From NCBI GenBank assembly GCA_021158895.1, contig JAGGSW010000085.1, positions 1 to 7,066 on the forward strand: a stretch of DNA of 7,066 nucleotides, written 5' to 3'. Each line of letters opens with the position of its first letter. Position 1 is the first letter of the stretch. Below the pieces are notes generated by a model, which saw nothing but the letters and a program-made list of their open reading frames with translations, did no database searches and had not been told where the DNA came from. Made by a program: the position numbers and the translations under genes. This DNA is from Candidatus Odinarchaeota archaeon. GTDB lineage: Archaea; Asgardarchaeota; Baldrarchaeia; Baldrarchaeales; DXJG01. Positions 1 to 5,652 of this stretch are shown here, in pieces.

Positions 1-20
1 ATTATAAAAAGGGGATCTAC

Positions 21-422
21 TTGCATAGCTGGGAATTAAAGCTTGGAAAAGATAAAATAATTTTCTACGATGTAAGTACAAAACTTGGAAATGCTATTCT
101 CAGACATTATTTAATTAATGATTTAAAGAAAAAGGGAAATTTCCTTCCTTCAAATTTTGAGTTAACATGCGGCGGAAAACGCAAGGCTACCGAATATTAT
201 GCAATTGTTCTTATTCGAACAATGAATGAGGAACAACTCTTTGGAGCAATTTTTGAATGGTTGAGTTTAGGGCTCAGAATAGTTGCCGTAACGCCAAAAG
301 AACTTGCAGACCAACCCACAGATGTAATACTTTCAAGGATTGAAGATTTTGCAACCAAAGGGGAAAATGTAAAAGAAATAAAGATAATTGTTTCTCAAAA
401 AACTAAATTTTCGAATAAATAA
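21..422 (+). CDS. Hypothetical protein, possibly 5'-truncated by the window edge
   Basis: I do not recognise this 133-residue protein. It is soluble-looking, with no signal peptide or membrane helix. It mixes predicted strands (KIIFYDV near residue 13, YAIVLIRT near 60, LRIVAVTP near 85, IKIIVSQK near 120) with helices (AILRHYLINDLKKKG, QLFGAIFEWLSLG, DVILSRIEDFATKG), which suggests a small alpha/beta domain. The TTG start is backed by GGGGATC just upstream (12-18), one mismatch from the archaeal anti-SD complement GGTGATC, but the spacer is only two bases. The same frame is open to the left edge of the window and there is no in-frame ATG nearby, so the true start may lie outside. The next gene on the same strand begins 72 bp later. 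Coding status is supported by length, a normal amino-acid mix and a lack of competing frames. Confidence 0.65.
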   Translation: MHSWELKLGKDKIIFYDVSTKLGNAILRHYLINDLKKKGNFLPSNFELTCGGKRKATEYYAIVLIRTMNEEQLFGAIFEWLSLGLRIVAVTPKELADQPTDVILSRIEDFATKGENVKEIKIIVSQKTKFSNK

Positions 423-440
423 GGTTCTGAATGAAAACAT

Positions 441-446
441 TTTAAA
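441..446 (+). promoter_or_regulatory. Possible TATA box for the 495-932 gene
   Basis: TTTAAA lies about 50 bp upstream of the ATG at 495. Archaeal initiation about 25 bp downstream would give a leader of roughly 25 nt. This is a weak call because the whole gap is AT-rich. Confidence 0.3.
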
Positions 447-494
447 GGTAATTAGTGAATTGAATTTCACGTTAATTAGCTTGGTTGTGATTTT

Positions 495-932
495 ATGTCA
501 TGGAAAAAAGCTCCGTTGGAGGAAGACCTAAAAAACTTTAAGCAATATGTGGAAAATGCTCGCGAAGATTTACATACAATAGCTAGAAACGATGCTGAAA
601 TGATTTCAAGTAAGGTAAAGGAAGATGATTACAAGGCTGCTGCTGAGTTTGTTCTTGACATGGTTATAAACTCTATACTTGTTAATAACACAGAGTCTCC
701 TAGGAAAGTTATTGAGTTCATGAAGAAAAAATCTGACAAGTACGGTAAAATTTTTGAGAACGAAGCTTTCAAAATCGCGGAAAAACTTCTAAGGGCATTT
801 GAGGATAAGAACTTAGACCTGTTTTCTGAAGCCATGCAAGAAATTGTAGATAAATTGTTCGGAAAAACTTCGCTAGAACTTAGATTCTCAACACTTAAAG
901 ACCTTCACTGCGCCTTCTTTACATACAAATAA
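495..932 (+). CDS. Hypothetical helical protein
   Basis: This 145-residue protein is not one I can assign to a family. It is highly charged and almost entirely helical by eye: residues 7-45, 46-65 (AAAEFVLDMVINSILV), 68-88 and 89-120 read as amphipathic helices rich in Lys and Glu. There is no membrane segment, Cys/His cluster or obvious catalytic motif. The last 20 or so residues (after FGKTS, ending CAFFTYK) are less helical and more hydrophobic than the rest. The ATG at 495 is preceded by GTGAT (487-491), a partial Shine-Dalgarno set rather close to the start. The gene follows the 21-422 gene after 72 bp and could share its transcript or use its own promoter. It ends two bases from the stop of the convergent protease gene. 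A scaffold or binding role would be a guess. Confidence 0.7.
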   Translation: MSWKKAPLEEDLKNFKQYVENAREDLHTIARNDAEMISSKVKEDDYKAAAEFVLDMVINSILVNNTESPRKVIEFMKKKSDKYGKIFENEAFKIAEKLLRAFEDKNLDLFSEAMQEIVDKLFGKTSLELRFSTLKDLHCAFFTYK

Positions 933-939
933 GCTTATT
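928..939. repeat. 12-bp perfect palindrome holding both convergent stop codons
   Basis: AATAAGCTTATT is a perfect inverted repeat centred between 933 and 934. It contains the TAA stop of the plus-strand gene (930-932) and the TAA stop of the minus-strand protease (935-937 on the plus strand). It is too short and AT-rich to be a convincing terminator hairpin, and may simply result from two TAA stops meeting back to back. Confidence 0.5.
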
Positions 940-2392
940 CTCCTTGCACATATTTTTTAGGTTTTAATTTGAATAGATCTCTAAGTAAACCTTTAATAAC
1001 GTCTACTACGCTTCTAAGCAGAAAATGTTTTACTGGTTTTAGTCCTTTTGCTGCATATTCCTCTGACCTTTCTATTCTGAACCAGAGAGGTGGATGGGGG
1101 TCCCAGCTGAACCATTTAAGTGCAGATCTACGTAGTTTATATGCTGGCATATATATGGTGAATTTTCTGAGAGCTGAAGCAAGTTCTTTGGGTTTCCCAG
1201 AAACATATATAGCTTCTAGATCCGATTTTGCTTCAAAAAATTTTGCAATAAAAAAGAGAAAAGTAAAGGCAATAAAGAAATATAAGAGCCAGAATTGAAC
1301 AAGGAAGGGAAACTTGTAAAAGAGGAAAATTCTTACTATGTACTCTCCTATGAAAAGTAAGAACAGACAGAGCGGATCTTTACCTTTAATGTGGGAAAAC
1401 TCGTGGCCGATAATTACTTCAAGTTCACCTTCATCACATATACCTAGGAGGCCAGAAGTTATAAGTAGTGTTGACCTTTTAGAGGAAATTCCAGCTGCTG
1501 CAGCGTTTGGTAATAAAACGTTGGCTATTGTTATTTTTGGTTTGTGTACTTTGAATTTGTTGGCTAGAATTGAAACTAACCTATAAAGATCGATGTTTTT
1601 AACCTCTAGTTGTCTAATCTCTATATTTATTCCTATGTCCTCTAGTGTTTCCAAAACCTTTAGAGGTGTTATTAATTCTCCAAGAGCTATTGTTCTTTCA
1701 TAGATTGCCTGTTTGATCTCTGTGATTGATCTTCCATATCTATGCAAAAACCATTGAAGATCCCTATATCGTGTTACTATTTTTACCAACTGTACAATGT
1801 TATATTCGTCTGTTATTTTCCATCTTCCCATTGAATAAACTATTCTATCGGCGTTAAAAAGAATAGTTAACTGTATACCGACCGCTAGTATAATGGCTAA
1901 GAGAGGCTCTATAAAAAAGACTACAAGAATGGCGAGGTAAGCAAACATGTATAACATTATCATGCTATCGCTGAATAAACCAAGCGACCTAGGTGTTTTG
2001 AGTTTTTCCATTAATGGCGGTTTCCCAGCTATAAATAGCAGCGAGAGAACTGCATTCCCTTCTGTTCTGGCAAATGTTTGCCCAGTTCTCTTTAAATGAT
2101 ATACTATTGATGTTAGCCACTCGGAGGGACAAGTGAGTGGATAATATATCTCAGCATGTGGTTTTGTTGTTACAAAAATAGATATTTGAGCGTAGAGTTG
2201 TGGATACGCAGGACAAACTTCAAAAAATCTAACAACATATCCTTCTACGGTCTTTTCCACGCTGTATCTAAAAATCAATGAAGATTTAGGTGCTATATAG
2301 TATTCTTCAATAAACTTCAGAAATTTTTCAAATTGAGACGGGTCTAATTCTATTTCCAATGGAATTCTTATGGAGTCATATGATATACCCAA
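935..2392 (-). CDS. M48-family zinc metalloprotease, HtpX-like, with N-terminal extension
   Basis: This is a predicted integral-membrane zinc endopeptidase of the M48 (HtpX/Ste24-like) family, which in other organisms degrades damaged membrane proteins. The HExxH zinc motif is HEFSH at residues 330-334 (Glu331 catalytic), the third ligand motif is ExxxD at 387-391 (EAKSD), and a family-typical HPP lies near 433 in DPHPPLWFRIE. The upstream PNAAAAG..KRSTLLITSGLL stretch (295-316) is also typical. Hydrophobic helices occur at about 143-180 (two spans) and 341-385 (two spans, between the zinc ligands as in HtpX). HtpX proteins are usually near 300 residues; this one is 485, with an extra soluble-looking 140-residue region before the first membrane span and another 100 residues before the catalytic part. 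The TTG start is supported by AGGTGG seven bases upstream. It is the last gene of a minus-strand run. Confidence 0.92.
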   Translation of the reverse strand: MGISYDSIRIPLEIELDPSQFEKFLKFIEEYYIAPKSSLIFRYSVEKTVEGYVVRFFEVCPAYPQLYAQISIFVTTKPHAEIYYPLTCPSEWLTSIVYHLKRTGQTFARTEGNAVLSLLFIAGKPPLMEKLKTPRSLGLFSDSMIMLYMFAYLAILVVFFIEPLLAIILAVGIQLTILFNADRIVYSMGRWKITDEYNIVQLVKIVTRYRDLQWFLHRYGRSITEIKQAIYERTIALGELITPLKVLETLEDIGINIEIRQLEVKNIDLYRLVSILANKFKVHKPKITIANVLLPNAAAAGISSKRSTLLITSGLLGICDEGELEVIIGHEFSHIKGKDPLCLFLLFIGEYIVRIFLFYKFPFLVQFWLLYFFIAFTFLFFIAKFFEAKSDLEAIYVSGKPKELASALRKFTIYMPAYKLRRSALKWFSWDPHPPLWFRIERSEEYAAKGLKPVKHFLLRSVVDVIKGLLRDLFKLKPKKYVQGE

Positions 2393-2399
2393 TTTGTTT

Positions 2400-2405
2400 C
2401 CACCT
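2400..2405 (-). promoter_or_regulatory. Shine-Dalgarno site of the M48 protease
   Basis: On the minus strand this reads AGGTGG, with a seven-base spacer to the TTG at 2392-2390. It matches the archaeal anti-SD and decides in favour of the TTG start. Confidence 0.7.
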
Positions 2406-2434
2406 AAGTTTAATGAAACCTAAGATATTTTAGG

Positions 2435-2445
2435 CTATTAAAATA
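2435..2445 (-). promoter_or_regulatory. Possible internal TATA box for the M48 protease
   Basis: The minus strand reads TATTTTAATAG in the 68-bp gap between the PRPP-synthetase-like gene and the protease. Initiation about 25 bp downstream would leave a leader that still includes the Shine-Dalgarno at 2400-2405. The geometry is plausible but the sequence is generic. Confidence 0.3.
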
Positions 2446-2460
2446 TTATCAAAGGGGTTC

Positions 2461-3459
2461 CTATGTTGTTTGTAACCACTTGTAAATGATGGGTACTACG
2501 TCTACTAGACATTTTGGGTTTTCTTCTTCAAATGTTTTAGTTCTAACCGTATTTGTTGTGAGGATTTTTCCTTCGAGTTTTTCAACAAGGTTTCTAAGAA
2601 GTTTTTCACCTTCGCCTATGGTAGGTAGAACATGAGTTACGCATGATACAACTTCTTCTGCTCCGTTCTCGAGTAAGAAGTTTCTCGCTTTTATTAGGGT
2701 TGATCCACTTTTTGTTAGATCGTCTACAAGGATTATTTTCTTTCCTTTAACATTGGAGGCGCCGCTAATTATGACTGTGAAACTGTCAAATCTTTGTTTT
2801 TTGAAGCCTTTGATTCCAAATCTTTCTTGAGCCCCCTCGTCTGGGGTTAGTAGTTCGTATAAATCTAAGTTAAATCTTTTTGCAGCTTCTTCTATCAAGG
2901 TTGGTACTGCAGATAATAGTTCTAGTTTGCCGTTTTCTACTAGTTTTTTCATCCAAGGTATCTTTTCTGGTGGATGTGGGTCTATTGTAACTACTTTGTC
3001 TGCCTTCATTAGGGTTAATTCAACCGCTAGCTTGGCGGATATTGCCTCTCCTGTTTTAAAGGCTTTATCTTGAAGAGCACATGGTAAAAATGTATAGAGC
3101 ACAACTATTTCCTTAGGTGGTTTAAGCTCTTGATACTCGTATTCTTTATGCGCTTTTTCAAAAACCTTTATTGGATTTTTTAGTATGTCTAAGACTTGTA
3201 GAGTTTCCCAAAACCTATCGGCGGTGGTAAATTTTTCTTTATCCAGTTCTCCACTGTAGGTTGCACTTTGAACAACTAAAACTCGTTTTCCTTCAAGTTT
3301 TTCTAAGCTGTCAAGCCTTGTATAAAGGTCACTATTCGGGAAGAACCGCTTTCCATCGTAGTTTAGTCCGCTTGTATGAATATTGTAGCCTAATTTCTTA
3401 AACTGGTTTGCTAAGTGCTCCGCACCGGAACATAGGACAATTTCCCATTTTCTGCTCAA
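2461..3459 (-). CDS. Divergent ribose-phosphate pyrophosphokinase (PRPP synthetase) homologue
   Basis: PRPP synthetase moves a pyrophosphate from ATP to ribose 5-phosphate, feeding nucleotide, histidine and tryptophan synthesis. Family landmarks are present in order: VLVVQSATY (60-68), LPCALQDKAFKTGEAISAKL (125-144, the RQDK region), VVTIDPHPP (156-164, with the metal-binding Asp-x-His), TPDEGAQERF (205-214), FKKQRFD (219-225, the catalytic Lys-x-Arg loop) and VDDLTKSGSTL (245-255, the PRPP-binding loop). At 332 residues it exceeds the roughly 285 to 320 usual for the family; the extra length is mainly an insert near residues 68-115. The Arg of the ATP-site ARQD motif appears to be Leu129, so activity may differ from classical Prs. 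The TTG start has GGAGG seven bases upstream. It follows the acetyltransferase gene by 23 bp and is probably co-transcribed with it. A paralogue with another phosphoribosyl role is the main alternative. Confidence 0.82.
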   Translation of the reverse strand: MSRKWEIVLCSGAEHLANQFKKLGYNIHTSGLNYDGKRFFPNSDLYTRLDSLEKLEGKRVLVVQSATYSGELDKEKFTTADRFWETLQVLDILKNPIKVFEKAHKEYEYQELKPPKEIVVLYTFLPCALQDKAFKTGEAISAKLAVELTLMKADKVVTIDPHPPEKIPWMKKLVENGKLELLSAVPTLIEEAAKRFNLDLYELLTPDEGAQERFGIKGFKKQRFDSFTVIISGASNVKGKKIILVDDLTKSGSTLIKARNFLLENGAEEVVSCVTHVLPTIGEGEKLLRNLVEKLEGKILTTNTVRTKTFEEENPKCLVDVVPIIYKWLQTT

Positions 3460-3466
3460 ATATTTT

Positions 3467-3471
3467 CCTCC
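3467..3471 (-). promoter_or_regulatory. Shine-Dalgarno site of the PRPP-synthetase-like gene
   Basis: The minus strand reads GGAGG, within GGTGGAGG, with a seven-base spacer to the TTG at 3459-3457. It sits inside the 23-bp intergenic space, supporting both the TTG start and translation from a shared transcript. Confidence 0.75.
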
Positions 3472-3482
3472 ACCATACTTTA

Positions 3483-3986
3483 TTATTCTAGTTTTTTAAG
3501 GTAGATTACATCTTCTGACCAGTAGTAGAGATGCCAAAGTAAATATTTAAATTCTCGCCTACTATACCTTTTTCTAAGTTCTTTTGGTTCGACATTTTTG
3601 TAGTTATTTTTCTCAAAAAACTTCCTAACTTTAAAGTTGCTTTTACCGGTTGTAGCCCAAAGATATTTAGCTTCCCGCCCCTTAAAGTAGAATTCAGCCT
3701 CTCTCAGTAAAGTGCTTCCGATTCCTTGTCTTTGCCATATGGGATCGACAAATATATAGTAAATGTACCCATGGAGTTTGTCCTTAAACCAAAAGCTTTC
3801 TAACTCCACCACTCCAACCACTTTTTCATCTACTTCAGCTACTAAAACCTTTTCGCAGCCACTGAGCCCCCAAGTTGCCCACTTAGCATCCAAAATATTA
3901 TTAAAAGCTTTATACGCTACCTTCGACGCTTCCTCCCTATCTTCCTCCCTATAAGAGCGGACCTTTATTTTCAGCGACTTCGCCAT
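3483..3986 (-). CDS. GNAT-family N-acetyltransferase
   Basis: This 167-residue protein is a single GNAT domain, a fold that transfers an acetyl group from acetyl-CoA to an amine. Residues 6-12 form the first strand (KIKVRSY), VLVAEVDEKVVGVVELESF (47-65) gives the next strands, and YIYYIFVDP (74-82) runs into the acetyl-CoA pyrophosphate-binding motif A, QRQGIGSTLL (85-94, Q/RxxGxG). TTGKSNFKVRKFFEKNNY (112-129) is the typical acetyl-CoA-side helix leading to the late strands, and the protein ends with a family-like strand (EDVIYLKKL). Length is normal for the family. The substrate cannot be read from sequence: a peptide, small amine or antibiotic are all possible. The ATG start has GGTGA seven bases upstream (3994-3998). 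It heads the minus-strand run, with the PRPP-synthetase-like gene 23 bp downstream. Confidence 0.88.
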   Translation of the reverse strand: MAKSLKIKVRSYREEDREEASKVAYKAFNNILDAKWATWGLSGCEKVLVAEVDEKVVGVVELESFWFKDKLHGYIYYIFVDPIWQRQGIGSTLLREAEFYFKGREAKYLWATTGKSNFKVRKFFEKNNYKNVEPKELRKRYSRREFKYLLWHLYYWSEDVIYLKKLE

Positions 3987-4050
3987 GCATAATTCACCGA
4001 ACTTTAAATAGCATTTAAGGCAAGTTAATTAAAGAACTAAACTCTATTTT

Positions 4051-4072
4051 AGGTTAATGTTTGACAGGTTAA
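4051..4072 (+). repeat. Short direct repeat AGGTTAA x2, possible operator
   Basis: AGGTTAA occurs at 4051-4057 and 4066-4072, starts 15 bp apart, with a related AGTTAAT at 4023-4029. The position midway between two divergent genes would suit a regulator site, but in such AT-rich DNA chance is a real possibility. Confidence 0.25.
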
Positions 4073-4145
4073 ATTACATTCATTTCATGTACTAAAGATA
4101 CGGTAAGGATAATTAGTATTAGTTTGAACTTAAATTAAGCGAGTT

Positions 4146-4150
4146 GGAGG
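4146..4150 (+). promoter_or_regulatory. Shine-Dalgarno site of the TIM-barrel gene
   Basis: GGAGG with a seven-base spacer to the TTG at 4158. It fixes the TTG as the start; the protein begins MTPNYVVPRLKIG. Confidence 0.75.
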
Positions 4151-4157
4151 AACAGTT

Positions 4158-5150
4158 TTGACCCCCAACTATGTTGTTCCACGTTTAAAAATAGGGCAAT
4201 TGCAACTTCCAGTACTAATGCTTGGTTCTTTACCTTTTCTTGGCATTTCTTACAGGTCATTTGAATATGACGATGTATATAGAAAACGTTTTAGCAAAGA
4301 AGAGAATATTGTAGAAATCATATCGAGGGCCGTTGAGTGTGGCATTGATGTTTTAGGTATTATGCCAGATATTGGTAACCCTCTTTTTGACAATTTGCTC
4401 TCTGCTATTAGGAAAGTGGAAAATACGTATGGGCTCGAGATTGGTCTTGGAGTTTGTATTCCCTTACCCATTGAAACAGATGGGTATGTTGATACATTTA
4501 GAAGATGGTTAACCTATTATTATAACGAAAAAAGACTTGTTGATGAGAAAAGACTGTTAGAGAAATATTTGAATGACCCAATTTTACAGTGGAGAAAGGG
4601 GTGGCGTAGAGACTTTGCTAATGCTTTAAAATACAGGAAACCCTATATGGAAAAGGATTTAAAGAAAATTTCCATAAATCTTCAACGTGTTGAAGATATT
4701 TTGGAAACTTTTGATGGATATAAGTTGGTTTTTGTTGAACCAGGCTCGGAAATAGATTTTTTGGCTATCTCCAAGCGTTTAGACGTTATAAATATCTTGA
4801 TAGATTTCTTAAAGAGCAGATTCAAGGTTCCTGTAATTCTTGGTTCTCATCATGCAGGCGTTACAATTCCGACCTTAGAAAAGTATCAATTGAATTCTGA
4901 CGGTTTCATGACGCCTGTAAACGTGCTGGGTGTTATGATGTTTCCATCAAAAGAACTAGCTCTTAGAGCTATTGAAAAGGTTGCTAAGCCGGTTATTGCC
5001 ATTAAGGTTTTAGCTGGGGGTAGGTTAGAACCTTTAAAAGCTGTTAAATTTGCTTTGAGATACGTAAAATTTCTTATGATAGGAGTAGCGTCAACAAAAG
5101 AGTTAAATATTCTAATAAAAGCTCTATCTGATGTTTTAAGTAATATTTAG
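4158..5150 (+). CDS. TIM-barrel protein of unknown function, distantly aldo/keto-reductase-like
   Basis: This 330-residue protein reads as a (beta/alpha)8 barrel. Regular strand-like stretches occur at LPVLMLGSLPF (17-27), GIDVLGIMP (62-70), LEIGLGVCIPL (93-103), KLVFVEPGS (189-197), VPVILGSHHAG (224-234), DGFMTPVN (248-255), KPVIAIKVLAGG (277-288) and VKFLMIGVAS (303-312). The C-terminal half resembles aldo/keto reductases, whose last strands carry similar PVIAMK..AGG and VGVAS motifs. However, the expected N-terminal FDTA..YG segment corresponds here to LGIMPDIGN, so the catalytic Asp and Tyr appear absent. A charged insert (about 105-180) interrupts the barrel. Neighbouring His230 and His231 in SHHAG could form part of a new active site. 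The protein is soluble and cytoplasmic. It starts at TTG with a strong Shine-Dalgarno and is followed after 10 bp by an ECF S component. Function unknown. Confidence 0.8.
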   Translation: MTPNYVVPRLKIGQLQLPVLMLGSLPFLGISYRSFEYDDVYRKRFSKEENIVEIISRAVECGIDVLGIMPDIGNPLFDNLLSAIRKVENTYGLEIGLGVCIPLPIETDGYVDTFRRWLTYYYNEKRLVDEKRLLEKYLNDPILQWRKGWRRDFANALKYRKPYMEKDLKKISINLQRVEDILETFDGYKLVFVEPGSEIDFLAISKRLDVINILIDFLKSRFKVPVILGSHHAGVTIPTLEKYQLNSDGFMTPVNVLGVMMFPSKELALRAIEKVAKPVIAIKVLAGGRLEPLKAVKFALRYVKFLMIGVASTKELNILIKALSDVLSNI

Positions 5151-5155
5151 GTGAT
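5149..5155 (+). promoter_or_regulatory. Shine-Dalgarno site of the ECF S component, overlapping the upstream stop
   Basis: AGGTGAT begins within the TAG stop codon of the TIM-barrel gene (5148-5150), with a five-base spacer to the ATG at 5161. This arrangement suggests translational coupling of the two genes. Confidence 0.75.
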
Positions 5156-5160
5156 TCGCT

Positions 5161-5652
5161 ATGAAGACGAAACAATTAGCATTTGTAGCCGTTTTTAGTG
5201 CTCTTGGTGCATTGTTAAGGTATTTTGTTGCCATTACTGTTATTCCTGGTGTTGTAGAACTTTCACCGTCGTTTTTGATTCCTCAATTAGCTGGTATGCT
5301 TATGGGATCCATTGGAGGTAGTTTATGCGGGATAATTGTAGGTGTAGCTGGCTCTGTTCGCGGAGAAGAATTTCCTCTAATACCTCTTTTGGGTAACATA
5401 GCTTTAGGACTTTCAACTGGAATCGTGAAGGATTTTGTTAGTGATGAGAAAAGAAAATTGAAGAAGCTATTGTATGTGATTTCTGGTGCTTTTATTGGAG
5501 GATTTATCCCCACATTTGCGATTTCTATACTTTTTGCACCCGCCTTTGCTGTTGTTTTTTACGCTTTAATTGATGCTTTTCAGGCCGGTCTTTGGACATT
5601 TATCGGCGTAATAGTGTTAGAAGTACTTGAAAAATCTGGTTTAACTTCTTAA
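5161..5652 (+). CDS. ECF transporter substrate-binding (S) component, substrate unknown
   Basis: This 163-residue, very hydrophobic protein has about six membrane spans (roughly 5-24, 36-52, 54-67, 72-91, 103-124 and 128-155), the size and layout of S components of energy-coupling-factor transporters. S components bind a vitamin, cofactor precursor or metal and dock onto a shared EcfA/EcfA'/EcfT module to import it. The first span carries AVFSA (10-14), an AxxxA motif typical of S components that contact EcfT. The family member, and so the ligand, cannot be decided from the sequence. No ATPase or EcfT gene is in the window, so it probably uses a shared energising module encoded elsewhere. It lies 10 bp after the TIM-barrel gene with a coupled Shine-Dalgarno, and its TAA stop overlaps the stop of the convergent HypE-like gene. 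Confidence 0.82.
   Translation: MKTKQLAFVAVFSALGALLRYFVAITVIPGVVELSPSFLIPQLAGMLMGSIGGSLCGIIVGVAGSVRGEEFPLIPLLGNIALGLSTGIVKDFVSDEKRKLKKLLYVISGAFIGGFIPTFAISILFAPAFAVVFYALIDAFQAGLWTFIGVIVLEVLEKSGLTS

Larger units (their letters stand above)
3987..4157. promoter_or_regulatory. Divergent intergenic region with promoters for both sides
   Basis: This 171-bp stretch separates the start of the GNAT gene (minus) from the TIM-barrel gene (plus) and holds no gene. On the minus strand it carries the GNAT Shine-Dalgarno (3994-3998) and several TATA-like candidates: TATTTAAA at 4003-4010, CTTAAAT around 4013-4019 and TTTAATTAA at 4025-4033. Only the last is far enough upstream to leave the Shine-Dalgarno in the transcript. 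On the plus strand, TAGTATTAG near 4114 and CTTAAATT near 4129 are weak candidates. Two AGGTTAA copies lie in the middle. Confidence 0.5.

Noticed and set aside
1430..1440. Exact GTGATGA C-box-like motif on the minus strand
   Set aside because: It lies inside the protease coding sequence just before the zinc motif, with no D box at a suitable distance.
969..1586. Two plus-strand open frames (969-1298 and 1338-1586) inside the protease gene
   Set aside because: They lie antisense to the M48 zinc-motif region, lack recognisable motifs and have no convincing ribosome binding sites.
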